DNA of 64,000 bases from Brucella pseudintermedia (GTDB lineage Bacteria; Pseudomonadota; Alphaproteobacteria; Rhizobiales; Rhizobiaceae), in the NCBI RefSeq assembly GCF_042697365.1, contig NZ_CP137604.1. One strand, written 5' to 3'. The notes under the pieces are model-generated. The model had not been told where the DNA came from, ran no database searches, and was given only the letters and a program-made list of their open reading frames with translations. Positions 42,148 through 50,487 of this stretch are shown here, in pieces. Position 1 is the first letter of the stretch; each line of letters starts with the position of its first letter. The translations under genes were made by a program, and so were the position numbers.

Positions 42148-42742
42148 GGCACGCTCCCGGATTTACGCCGGCAACGCGCACCAAGCCCGGCATGACCAGA
42201 TCGGAAAGACCGGAGGAGGATGCCGCAGGCGTGTCGTAGAGCGTCATGACGAGAACGAAATCGCCGCCGCCTTCGACGGGGAGCCAGTTGCCGGGCGCGG
42301 CATCCGGAGCGATGGTGATCGTGACGCTGCCGTCATCGCCATAAAGCACCTCGCGGGAATGCAGCGCTGGCAGCAATCCCTCGCGTGGCGTGATCGGCTC
42401 AAGATTGGGCGTGGCCGGATAGACTGTCCAGAAACGGGCGGGCGGGGTCATGCCGCTCAGGCGATAGGTGCAGCCGCGCCGAAGCGTGCGCCCGCTATCG
42501 TCGGTGCGCGCATAGAAGGGCAGGCCCTCGGCGGTTCCAAGCGCCAGATAGGCCTTTCGGGCTGCGCGGGCCTTGGAATAGGGATCGGCATCCGGCGTAC
42601 CCGCCGCCGGATAGGCGCTCCAGGTCCCGACGCGAAGCTCGCCGAACCCCTCGAACCGGTCGAGCACCTTGTCGACGCTCCAAATGCCGCCGCCGAGCGC
42701 CAGCGCAAGCACGATCGCCGTGTTAAATATCGTCTTGAACAT
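42140..42742 (-). CDS. DUF1214-domain membrane protein
   Basis: A 200-residue protein with an N-terminal membrane segment (FNTAIVLALALGGGIWSV) and a periplasmic DUF1214 domain (PARFWTVYPATPNLEP, then NWLPVEGGGDFVLVMTLYDTPA). It starts 6 bases after the penicillin-binding protein stop and overlaps the DUF1254 gene by 8 bases, so three envelope genes form one operon. The link to wall synthesis is inference from context only. Confidence 0.8.
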   Translation of the reverse strand: MFKTIFNTAIVLALALGGGIWSVDKVLDRFEGFGELRVGTWSAYPAAGTPDADPYSKARAARKAYLALGTAEGLPFYARTDDSGRTLRRGCTYRLSGMTPPARFWTVYPATPNLEPITPREGLLPALHSREVLYGDDGSVTITIAPDAAPGNWLPVEGGGDFVLVMTLYDTPAASSSGLSDLVMPGLVRVAGVNPGACRG

Positions 42743-42748
42743 CGCCCC

Positions 42749-44905
42749 TCAGAGTACCGATATTTTTGTGCGCCCGGCGATCTTAGGCAGAGGCGGGGCC
42801 GCAAGGAAGCGGTCATGCAGCTCCTTGATGACTTTTGTCGACAGGGGCGAGAGCACGCGCGGCGGCGCGGCCATGGCTTCCTCCGGCTTGGCGTTTGCCA
42901 CTTGCGGCTCGCTCTTCTTGGGCGGCGCGGGGAAGGGCGGCGTCACACCCGGTATGGGCTTCAGTTCGATGTTCTGATGCGCATAGGACATCATCCGCTG
43001 CCAAGCCATGGCAGGCAGAACGCCGCCGGTCATTTCCTTCATGGGAGTGAAATTGTCGTTGCCGAACCAAACCGCCGCCGTGAAATTTCCGGTGAAGCCG
43101 ACAAACCATGCATCGCGATAATTCTGCGTCGTGCCGGTCTTGCCGCCAACCCGCGTCATGGGCAGCGCGGCGCGGCGCCCGGTGCCCCGTTCGGGCACTT
43201 GCACCAGCATGGAGTTCATTTCGAGCGCTGCCTTTTCCGATAGCGCCCTGTGCGGCTTCGGCGCATCGCGACCGAAATCCCACAACACCTTGCCATCCGG
43301 CGAAACGATCTGCGTGAAGGCATGGCGATTGCCGGCCATGCCCGCATTCGGAAACACGTTGAAGCCGGTGGCCTGATCCATCACCGTCATTTCCGAAGTG
43401 CCAAGCACCATGGTCTTGTGCGACGAGATTGGTGATTCGACGCCCATTGCCTTGGTCAGCGCGACGATGGGGGCGGTGGTCAGATAATCGCGCGCCAGCC
43501 GTACCGGCACGCTGTTCAACGAACGCACAAGCGCGGTCGTCAGGTCCACGCGGCCCGCGAAACTGCGGCCATAATTGCGCGGTGACCAGTTGCCCCAGCT
43601 GATCGGCGCGTCCGAGACAATGGTGCTAGGCGTCAGCCCCTTTTCCATAGCCGCCGCATAGACGTAAGGCTTGAAGGACGAACCGGCCTGCCGCAACGCC
43701 TTTGTGGCACGGTTGAACTGGCTTTCGCCATAGTCCCGCCCGCCGACGAGTGCGCGGACCGAGCCGTCATTGGCGATCACTACGGTTGCCGCTTCCGAAA
43801 CATTATAATCCTTGCCGAACTGGCGCAGGTGATATTCGAGCGATTCTTCCGCCGCCTTCTGGATATTGTGGTCGAGCGTCGTGCGCACGATCAGCGTGTG
43901 CTGGGGAATATTGGCAGCGACCTTCTTCACTTCCTCGAACGCCCAGTCGAGGAAATAGTCGGGACTCTCATTCTTGGCCCGGTCGATGACGCTTGCCGGA
44001 TGGCGGCGCGCGACGGCGATCTGTCCCTCGCTCAGGAAACCGCTTTCAACCATGTTGGAAAGCACGACATTGGCGCGCGCACGCGCTGCGGGCAGGTTGA
44101 CATGCGGCGCGAACTTGGCAGGCGCCTTGAACAGCCCCGCCAGCATCGCGGCTTCCGCCAGCGAGACATCCTTGATGTTCTTGCCGAAATAAAACTCCGA
44201 AGCGGCTGCGATACCGAAGGTTCCGCCGCCCATATAGGCCCGGTCGAGGTAAAGCTGCAGGATTTCCTTCTTGCTGAGATTGCTTTCCAGCCAGAGCGCG
44301 AGGAAGGCTTCCTTGATCTTGCGCTCGATGGTACGCTCGTTGGAGAGGAAGAGGTTCTTGGCAAGCTGCTGGGTGATGGTCGAGCCGCCCTGGACGACGC
44401 CATTGGCGCGCATGTTCTGGCTTAACGCGCGGGTCAGGCCCCAGAAGTCGATGCCGTAATGATCGAAGAAGCGCCGGTCCTCCGTGCCGAGCACGGCCTT
44501 GATGACATGATCCGGCAATTCATCGATCGGCACGGCCTGACGATGCAGGATGCCGCGCTGGCCGATCTCATTGCCGTAGCGATCGAGGAAGGTGACGGCA
44601 TAGTCGTCCTGCGCGCGCCAGTCCTTCTTGGTTTCCTCGAAGGCGGGCAGTGCCAGCACCAGCATCAGCACCGCTCCGGCAACCCCGAGCGTAAATCCCT
44701 CGTCGAGAACCTCGACGACGAAACGCCGGAAACCCCGCACGCGAAAACGCCGGGAGAAGATGGTGATGTTTTCCCACCACTCGCCGAGATTATAGCGCAG
44801 GCTGTAGAGGGTGGAATCGATCCACGCGTCGAGCCCGATCAGGCGCGAAACCCTGAACGGCTTGCGCTTTTGGCTTCCGGGATCTTTTTCTGCCGTCTTA
44901 CGCAT
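42749..44905 (-). CDS. Bifunctional penicillin-binding protein, class A (PBP1 family)
   Basis: Polymerises and crosslinks peptidoglycan. The 718-residue protein has an N-terminal cytoplasmic stretch and one membrane segment (TLGVAGAVLMLVLALPAF). The glycosyltransferase domain has the catalytic Glu in GTEDRRFFDHYGID near residue 140 and GGSTITQQLAKNLFLSNERT. The transpeptidase domain has SxxK in AGSSFKPYVYAAAMEKG near 411, SLNSVP and KTGTTQNYRDAWFVGFTG near 589. A proline-rich tail ends the protein. It is larger than monofunctional enzymes and near PBP1A/1C in type. First gene of a three-gene operon. Confidence 0.92.
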   Translation of the reverse strand: MRKTAEKDPGSQKRKPFRVSRLIGLDAWIDSTLYSLRYNLGEWWENITIFSRRFRVRGFRRFVVEVLDEGFTLGVAGAVLMLVLALPAFEETKKDWRAQDDYAVTFLDRYGNEIGQRGILHRQAVPIDELPDHVIKAVLGTEDRRFFDHYGIDFWGLTRALSQNMRANGVVQGGSTITQQLAKNLFLSNERTIERKIKEAFLALWLESNLSKKEILQLYLDRAYMGGGTFGIAAASEFYFGKNIKDVSLAEAAMLAGLFKAPAKFAPHVNLPAARARANVVLSNMVESGFLSEGQIAVARRHPASVIDRAKNESPDYFLDWAFEEVKKVAANIPQHTLIVRTTLDHNIQKAAEESLEYHLRQFGKDYNVSEAATVVIANDGSVRALVGGRDYGESQFNRATKALRQAGSSFKPYVYAAAMEKGLTPSTIVSDAPISWGNWSPRNYGRSFAGRVDLTTALVRSLNSVPVRLARDYLTTAPIVALTKAMGVESPISSHKTMVLGTSEMTVMDQATGFNVFPNAGMAGNRHAFTQIVSPDGKVLWDFGRDAPKPHRALSEKAALEMNSMLVQVPERGTGRRAALPMTRVGGKTGTTQNYRDAWFVGFTGNFTAAVWFGNDNFTPMKEMTGGVLPAMAWQRMMSYAHQNIELKPIPGVTPPFPAPPKKSEPQVANAKPEEAMAAPPRVLSPLSTKVIKELHDRFLAAPPLPKIAGRTKISVL

Positions 44906-45152
44906 TCACTGACTTCGGCGCGGTTGGTTTCGCGGACAGATGGAGCTTGCCTGTCCATCATAGCAGATAAGTAAGCCACAGCTCATGCGAAATGGTTAAA
45001 GCGCTGGCAGCTTTTTCATTATAGGAAAAAAATCAAATAATAGGAAAATAGTCCTTGACTGCGTAACGGTGCTTTGTTAGGTTTTATCTATGGTCGACAA
45101 AGTGTGACCGTCGCCGGTTTTGCTATATTACCCCCGGCAGATACCGGTGTGC

Positions 45153-45189
45153 ATAACCCTGAGGAGCCATAGCTGCTTTTCAGGGTTAT
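45153..45189. repeat. 10-bp perfect inverted repeat at the start of the GTA-like remnant
   Basis: ATAACCCTGA (45153-45162) and TCAGGGTTAT (45180-45189) enclose a 17-base spacer containing GAGGAG. The right arm runs into the ATG of the first small gene of the cluster, so in RNA the ribosome site would sit in the loop. It may be a translational or transcriptional control site, or chance. Confidence 0.6.
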
Positions 45190-45436
45190 GTCTTTTACAG
45201 CAATTGCCCGCGCGGTCAGGTCTGTCGGCGAACTGAGCGCCGAGGACAAGCCGGCCGGTCCGTTGCCCGCCGGTCGCGCGGCTGCTTCGTTGGGCGACAC
45301 GCGCAGGGCGCTGGCGCGTATAAGCAGGAGGATAAACGAACTTGCAGAAAGTCGGGCGCGGCAGATCTTGGACGGCAGGCCTGACGCCGCAGCAAATGGA
45401 AGCAGCCGAGGCGGAGTGGCTGTTTCAGGCGCGTGA
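45188..45436 (+). CDS. Small protein before the terminase, possible small-terminase remnant
   Basis: An 82-residue charged helical protein (MSFTAIARAVRSVGELSAED; DTRRALARISRRINELAESRARQILDG). It overlaps the 5' end of the large terminase frame. In gene transfer agent clusters a small terminase-like gene occupies this place; the assignment is by position only. The GAGGAG 20 bases before the ATG is rather far. Confidence 0.45.
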   Translation: MSFTAIARAVRSVGELSAEDKPAGPLPAGRAAASLGDTRRALARISRRINELAESRARQILDGRPDAAANGSSRGGVAVSGA

Positions 45437-46580
45437 CGCCCAGTTGCCGCCTTATGGCGAATGGCGCACATGGCTTATCATGGGCGGTCGCGGCTCCGGC
45501 AAGACGCGGGCAGGGGCGGAATGGGCGTCCGGCATAGCGCTGGGACTGCCGCCCTTTGCCAAGGTAGCCTGCGGGCACATCGCGCTGGTGGGCGAAACCC
45601 TGAGCGATGCACGCGAGGTGATGGTGGACGGGCCGTCCGGCATTCTGGCGGTGTCGCGGCTGGCGCGCCCGCGCTATGAAGCGACACGCCGCAGGCTTTT
45701 ATGGGAGAACGGTGCGGTGGCGTCGCTTTATTCTTCCGAATATCCCGACAGCCTGCGCGGTCCCCAGTTCGATGCTGCATGGTGCGACGAACTGGCGAAA
45801 TGGAAAAACCCGCAGGAAACTTGGGACATGCTGCAATTCGGCCTGCGTCTTGGCGCTTTTCCGAGACAGGTCGTGACCACAACCCCGCGCGCGGTTCCGC
45901 TCCTGAAAGCTCTGGTCCGTGATGGTTCGGTTTCGATGACCCATATGCGGACGGAAGAAAACGCCGACAATCTGGCGCAAGGCTTCATGCAGGCGATCAA
46001 CGACCGCTATGGCGGGACGCGTTTGGGACGGCAGGAACTCGACGGCGAATTGATCGAGGAACGCGCCGATGCCCTGTGGTCGCGCGACCTCATCGAGCGG
46101 TGTTTCGAGGCGAGAGCTCCGGAACTGGCTCGTATCGTTGTGGCGATCGACCCGCCTGCCTCGTCCGGCAAGGCGTCGGATGCCTGCGGCATTGTCGTTG
46201 CCGGCATCGACAATGAAGGAAGCGGCCATGTGCTTGCCGATGCCAGCATGAACGCCGCCAAGTCGCACCAATGGGCGCGGAAGGCCATTGCGCTTTTCCA
46301 CGCGCATCAGGCCGATGCGATTATTGCGGAGGTCAATCAGGGCGGCGAGATGGTGGCGGCGGTGCTGGCGGCGGAAGATGCAAGCGTGCCGGTGCTCAAA
46401 CGCCACGCCTCGCGGGGCAAGTTTCTGCGGGCGGAGCCGGTGGCTGCGCTCTACGAGCAGGGCCGCATCCGCCATGCCGGGCGGTTCCCGGCGCTCGAAA
46501 ATGGCGAACGGATTTGTCGCGCTGCATATGGATCACGGCGCATCTTGAATTGCGCGGGATTATACCTCGCTGGCGCGTGA
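45342..46580 (+). pseudogene. Large terminase (GTA gp2-like), C-terminus lost
   Basis: The N-terminal ATPase is well kept: EWRTWLIMGGRGSGKTRAGAEWA (Walker A near residue 48), QFDAAWCDELAKWKNPQETWDMLQFGLR and TTTPRAVPLLK. The nuclease part (VVAIDPPASSGKASDACGIVVAG, then AEVNQGGEMVAAVL) follows. After GRFPALE near base 46500 the family ends with about 40 more residues containing RSPDRLDALVWA. Here the frame goes to unrelated GERICRAAYGSRRIL and stops, and portal-like sequence begins within about 60 bases. A deletion therefore fused the terminase end to the portal start. ATP-driven packaging is unlikely without partners. Confidence 0.87.
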
Positions 46581-47473
46581 GGGCTTCATGCGCAATCCGG
46601 TCGCCCATCGCTGCGTGCGCATGATTGCGGAAGCGGCAAGCAATGTGCCGTGGCTGCTTTATGCAGGCGCGACCGAACACGAAACGCATTCGCTGCTTGA
46701 GCCTGTTGCCCGCCCTCAATGCGGGTTGGACGGAACGACATTTTTCGAGCCGCTATACGGGCATCTTCTGATTTCCGGCAATGCCTATGTCGAACGTCTT
46801 GATCTGCCGAGCGGCCGCATGGAACTGCATCTTTTGCGCCCGGAACGGGTCAGCATCATAACGGATGCGGATGGCTGGCCGCAGGCGCTGGTTTATCGCT
46901 CCGGCAAGGCGGCGAGACGGCTTTCGCTTGGAAGTGACGGCGCGGCTACCTTGCAGCTCCAGCTGTTTCGTCTGTTGGACGATCATTACGGATTTCCGCC
47001 GCTGGAAGCGGCCCTGATGGCGCTCGATCTCCACAATGCGGCTGGCGCGTGGAACAAGGCGCTTCTCGACAATCCGGCGCGGGCCGTCCGCTGCTTCTGG
47101 AAGGCGGCCTGGACTGGAAGGCGATGGGCTACAGCCCGCAGGACGTGGATTTCATCGAAGCAAAGAACGGAGCCGCCCGCGACATCGCGCTTGCCTTCGG
47201 TGTGCCGCCATGCTGCTCGGTATTCCGGGCGATAATACCTATGCCAATTATGCGGAGGAAAACCGCGCCTTCTACCGGCTGACAGTATTGCCGCTGATTG
47301 GGCGCACCGCAAAGGCGTTCTCCGGATGGCGGCCCGCATTTCGGCGACGATCTGCGGCTTGAGCACGATATCGACCGCGTGGAAGGGCTGTCATCCGAGC
47401 GGGAATCGCTGTGGCGGCGCATTTCCGAGGCATCGTTTCTCACCGACGAAAAACGGGATGCAGTGGGCTATTA
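46558..47473 (+). pseudogene. HK97-type portal protein (GTA gp3-like), several lesions
   Basis: TSLAREGFMRNPVAHRCVRMIAEAA, ELHLLRPERVSII and LDLHNAAGAWNKALLDNPAR match GTA portal proteins. After LLDNPAR (about base 47085) roughly 40 residues are missing. RPLLLEGGLDWKAMGYSPQDVDFIEAKNGAARDIALAFGVPP then continues in another frame. A further one-base loss at about 47208 shifts to MLLGIPGDNTYANYAEENRAF. Another shift near 47335 leads to HFGDDLRLEHDIDRVEGLSSE and the stop at 47473. No full portal can be made. Confidence 0.87.
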
Positions 47474-47497
47474 GCCGCATTCAGCAGGGAGACTGTT

Positions 47498-47875
47498 ATG
47501 AGCAACCTCAACGATGCAGTATTCGCTTCGGAAGCGGCCTGGATCTGGTTCGCCAAGGTGGCGGGCGCGGTGGCAGGCTCCGCCGTCTCGCTCGCCTATA
47601 TGATGCCGCACGGAAAGCGCGAAGCGGCGATCCGTTTCGCGGTCGGCATCATCTGCGGCATGGTTTTCGGCGGTGCGGCAGGGGTCAAGATTTCCGAAAC
47701 CCTGGCTCTCGGCGGATTGCTCGGGCGAGCGGAACTGATTCTCATGGGATCGGCAGCCGCAAGCCTTGCCGCCTGGTCGGCGCTCGGCATCTTCAAGCGC
47801 TTTTCCGAGCGGCTGAAACAGGCTCCGATACCGGGCATTCTGCCGGAGGAAAGGAGAGAGAATGGCGATGCATGA
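47498..47875 (+). CDS. DUF6107-like small membrane protein of the GTA cluster
   Basis: A 125-residue protein with three or four hydrophobic stretches (WFAKVAGAVAGSAVSLAYMM; AIRFAVGIICGMVFGGAAG; LILMGSAAASLAAWSALGIF) and a short C-terminal tail. It lies between portal and prohead protease, where Hyphomicrobiales GTA-like clusters carry a small membrane gene. The frame is intact. An AGCAGGGAGACTGTT site precedes the ATG. It overlaps the protease start by 14 bases. Role unknown. Confidence 0.75.
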   Translation: MSNLNDAVFASEAAWIWFAKVAGAVAGSAVSLAYMMPHGKREAAIRFAVGIICGMVFGGAAGVKISETLALGGLLGRAELILMGSAAASLAAWSALGIFKRFSERLKQAPIPGILPEERRENGDA

Positions 47876-48021
47876 TATGCGACTGGAAACGAAACAAGCC
47901 GCGCTTGCCATCGAGGATGTGGAGCTGGACGGCAGCTTTTCCAGCTATGCAAGCATCTCCGGCCTGTCCGATCTCGGCAATGACGTGATCGAACGGGCGC
48001 TTTTACCCGTTCGCTTGCCGG
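47862..48021 (+). pseudogene. HK97 prohead protease, N-terminal fragment (GTA gp4-like)
   Basis: MAMHDMRLETKQAALAIEDV, then ELDGSFSSYASISGLSDLGNDVIER match the start of prohead proteases. A one-base loss near 47996 shifts the frame; read in the next frame the family motif GAFTRSLAG follows. At that point sequence jumps straight into major capsid C-terminus. The catalytic His and Ser region is gone. Confidence 0.84.
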
Positions 48022-48181
48022 CGATTTCGGACGCGGTTATCTGGTGGTGGATCGTATTGGCGTGCGTGTGCTGCGCGATCCTTATTCCGCCAAACCCTAT
48101 GTGCTCTTCTATATGACCAAGCGCGTCGGCGGCGGCGTGCAGGATTTCGAGGCCATTAAGCTCCTGAAATTCACCGTCTGA
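48022..48181 (+). pseudogene. Major capsid protein, C-terminal fragment (GTA gp5-like)
   Basis: DFGRGYLVVDRIGVRVLRDP, then YSAKPYVLFYMTKRVGGGVQDFEAIKLLKF is the last 50 or so residues of an HK97-fold capsid protein. It is in frame with the GAFTRSLAG scar of the protease fragment. A single deletion removed most of the protease and about 350 residues of capsid (estimate from family length). Confidence 0.84.
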
Positions 48182-48337
48182 CGGAACTGGCAGCCTGAAG
48201 CTGTCAGTTTTTGCAGTAGATTACCGGGCTGCCCTGCCGGTTTTGGCAGGTAGTTTCCCGCTCCAAAGCAAGGGAAGCTCCATGTGGAGTTCGTGTTTAA
48301 CTATCTGATTTGAAAGTTATCATTTAGAGGGAAGTCC

Positions 48338-48904
48338 ATGACAATGTTTCTTGTCACGCCACCGGCGCTGGAGCCGGTGACGGTAGCCGACGTGCGCGCA
48401 TTTTTACGAGTTTCCACCGACGGCGAGGACGATATTCTGCGTCGCCTCATTGCCGCAGCCCGCGAAATCATTGAAGCTGAAACCGCACTGTCGCTGATCG
48501 AGCAGACCTGGCGGCTGCGTGTTGACCGCTGGCCGCGCTCGGGGCGTCTTGCCCTGTTCAAATATCCGGTAAAAATGGTGACGACTGTCGTGGCCTACAG
48601 GCCGGACGGAACCGCGATCAGTTTTTCGCCGGAAGAATTTGTCCTGCATCATAGCCGCAGGCCGCAGCGTCTTTATATGGCACAGTATCCCGACGCAGCC
48701 GAATTTGTAGGTCTGGAAGTCGATTTCGTGGCCGGTTTCGGGGAAAGCGGCGTCGAAGTGCCGGACGCTTTGAAACAGGCGATCCTGACGCTTGTCGCTC
48801 ATCTTTACGAATCGTGCGCTGGTGTTGATGCGGATGCCGCGCAGCGTTCTTTCCCGCCGGTCATCGGCCAGATGATCGACAGCTGGAAACGGGTGTCCCT
48901 ATGA
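48338..48904 (+). CDS. Head-tail connector protein (GTA gp6-like), intact
   Basis: A 188-residue protein beginning TMFLVTPPALEPVTVADVRAFLRVSTDGEDDILRRLIAAAREIIE, the pattern of phage gp6-type head-tail connectors. The middle has LFKYPVKMVTTVVAYRPDG and the end PDALKQAILTLVAHLYESC. Unlike its neighbours the frame is whole, with an AGAGGGAAGTCC stretch before the ATG. Its stop overlaps the ATG of the head-closure gene (ATGA, 48901-48904), preserving the ancestral coupling. Confidence 0.83.
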   Translation: MTMFLVTPPALEPVTVADVRAFLRVSTDGEDDILRRLIAAAREIIEAETALSLIEQTWRLRVDRWPRSGRLALFKYPVKMVTTVVAYRPDGTAISFSPEEFVLHHSRRPQRLYMAQYPDAAEFVGLEVDFVAGFGESGVEVPDALKQAILTLVAHLYESCAGVDADAAQRSFPPVIGQMIDSWKRVSL

Positions 48905-49143
48905 ACAACGTGCTTTTCATCGATCCGGCCAGCTCATCCGAACTGGTTCTGGAAGCACTGTAGCCGGTGGCGGACGGCATGGGCGGTTACGGCGAGAACT
49001 GGTCCGATGTCGGCATGGTCTGGGGACGGACCGAGCCGCTTTCCGCATCGCAGAAGGATTTCGACACGCGCCCGCAACCCGAGGTGACGCACCGCATCCT
49101 GCTGCGGTTTCGATTGGAATACGTCGACGGAAAAGGGCGGTGA
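48901..49143 (+). pseudogene. Head-closure/adaptor protein (GTA gp7-like), nonsense codon
   Basis: MNNVLFIDPASSSELVLEAL is followed by an in-frame TAG at 48961-48963. The same frame then continues PVADGMGGYGENWSDVGMVWGRTEPLSASQKDF and EVTHRILLRFRLEYV, clearly head-closure-like, to the TGA at 49141. The C-terminus is also cut short by fusion to the next fragment. One base change at the TAG would restore reading of most of the gene. Confidence 0.8.
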
Positions 49144-49351
49144 GCATTTTTTCAATATCCAGATCTGGGCTAGGGAAAGCGGGCGCAAGCGTGTGCTGGA
49201 CATCGCCGCAAAGATCGCGAAGCCGGTTGAGGTCAGCGGCCATCGTGTCGTGAACCTGATGCTGACCGAGGTTCTGGCGCGCAATACCGATGGGCTCGGC
49301 AGCTATCTCGGCACCATGCGCTATCGCGCCGTGACCGAACCGGCAGACTAA
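49139..49351 (+). pseudogene. DUF3168-like tail-completion protein, C-terminal fragment (GTA gp8-like)
   Basis: GEHFFNIQIWARESGRKRVLDIAAKIA, then VSGHRVVNLMLTEVLARNTDG and MRYRAVTEPAD match the C-terminal half of DUF3168 proteins (the SGHRLVNL and RFRAVTEP pattern). The N-terminal half is missing; the fragment abuts the end of the head-closure gene, so a deletion joined the two. Confidence 0.78.
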
Positions 49352-49368
49352 ATTTCAGGGAGATTTGA

Positions 49369-49479
49369 ATGGCGGCACAAAGAGGCAAGGACATCTTGCT
49401 CAAGACGGCGCGATGACAGCACGTTTGAAACCTGCGCGGGCTTGCGCAGCAAGCGTGTCGCTTCCGTCCGCTCAGCCCC
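49369..49479 (+). pseudogene. Major tail tube protein, N-terminal fragment (GTA gp9-like)
   Basis: After GGGAGATTTGA the ATG opens MAAQRGKDILLKTAR and stops at 49414-49416. The +1-shifted frame continues DSTFETCAGLRSKRVASVRS, the family's next segment. The protein then ends in a deletion leading into the last gene of the cluster. Confidence 0.78.
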
Positions 49480-49485
49480 GTCCAT

Positions 49486-49821
49486 TTGAAAGTGGAGCGG
49501 CTGGCGAATGACGATCTGTCCTTCAACTGGATCAGGCGTGGGCGGATCGATGCCGACGGTTGGTCCGATAACTGGTTTGGCGAAGATATTCCGCTTGGCG
49601 AAGAACGCGAGGCCTACCGCATCGAAATCTGGCGGAACGACACGCTGGTGCGAGCCAGCCAGGCATTGGCGCCTTCATGGATTTACGGCGCGGCGGTAAG
49701 GCAAGCAGATATTGGCGATGCGGCATTCGGGGCTGCTTTCCAGTTTCGGGTTGCAATGATCGGCGCAAAGAGCGGACCGGGCGATTTTGCGTGTCTCGAC
49801 GTTCCGGCAATGATCAACTGA
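49486..49821 (+). pseudogene. GTA gp15-like host-contact protein, C-terminal fragment
   Basis: About 111 residues: VERLANDDLSFNWIRRGRID, DNWFGEDIPLGEEREAYRIEIWRND, SWIYGAAVRQADIG and FRVAMIGAKSGPGDFACLDV. This matches the final C-terminal domain of the very large last structural protein of GTA clusters. Genes between the tail tube and this domain (tape measure, distal tail, peptidase) are all missing, a deletion that in intact clusters would exceed 6 kb. The fragment is open but has no full N-terminal part. Confidence 0.8.
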
Positions 49822-49832
49822 CAGGAAAAAAC

Positions 49833-50038
49833 ATGAACGCAGATAAATCATGGTATCTTTCGCGCACGGTCTGGGCTGGTCCGTCGCGCTTTTTCTCTCG
49901 CTTGCCGGTGTTTTCGGTGCGGCAACCGATCTGATCGATCAAGGCGCGCTAACGGATGTTCTGCTGCAACTGGCGACCGCAATTGCCGGAATTGTTACGA
50001 TTATCGGGCGCATCGGGGCAACATCGCGCATTTCATAA
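49833..50038 (+). pseudogene. Small holin-like membrane protein, frameshifted
   Basis: MNADKSWYLSRTVWAG is typical of the short membrane protein at the end of such clusters. At about 49880 the frame shifts; the next frame gives VALFLSLAGVFGAATDLIDQ and GALTDVLLQLATAIAGIVTIIGRIGATSRIS. Together they make a two-segment membrane protein of about 68 residues. As written it is broken. Confidence 0.75.
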
Positions 50039-50139
50039 TTACACAAACCGTGATAGTCAGAGGCTGATTTTTCCTTTGGGCCCGCAAGAGGTTTGGTTGT
50101 TCATGCATCATTCAGCTGTTGGGCGCTATATAAGGCGGC

Positions 50140-50439
50140 ATGATGAAACAGAACCCTGCTCTCAAAGTTTTCGCGCTTCTCGCGGTTAGTATTGGCTTGC
50201 TGCCGGTCAGTGCCGGTGCATTGCCGATGACGGTGCCGCAGAAGTCCAATCTCATTGTCGCTGCCGCCGGTGATTGCGCCGCGGTCGGCGAACAGGTGGC
50301 TGCCCAGCAGGGTGGCCAGCTGGCCAAGGCAACCGCCACGACGCAAAATGGTCGTCCCATGTGCGTCATCGTCGTGCTGGTGCCGGGCCGTGATGGCGAA
50401 CGCCCGCGCCGCGTTGAAGTGGCTGTTCCCGCTCAATAA
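50140..50439 (+). CDS. feuN: FeuN-like small periplasmic protein upstream of feuP
   Basis: A 99-residue protein with a signal peptide (MMKQNPALKVFALLAVSIGLLPVSAGA). The mature part has two Cys (AGDCAAVGEQ, GRPMCVIVVL), and VIVVLVPGRDGERPRRVEV resembles a PepSY-type strand. In Sinorhizobium a small periplasmic protein, FeuN, encoded just before feuP restrains the FeuQ kinase. Position and features here match, so FeuN function is likely but inferred. It ends 48 bases before feuP. Confidence 0.72.
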   Translation: MMKQNPALKVFALLAVSIGLLPVSAGALPMTVPQKSNLIVAAAGDCAAVGEQVAAQQGGQLAKATATTQNGRPMCVIVVLVPGRDGERPRRVEVAVPAQ

Positions 50440-50487
50440 CAACGGTTTTCGTTGCTGTTCTGCATTTATTGAGGGGAGAACGTCCGC

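Noticed and set aside
45188..50038. Active prophage or working gene transfer agent
   Set aside because: Terminase, portal, protease, capsid, head closure and tail genes are all truncated or frameshifted; no integrase, repressor or lysis cassette is present.
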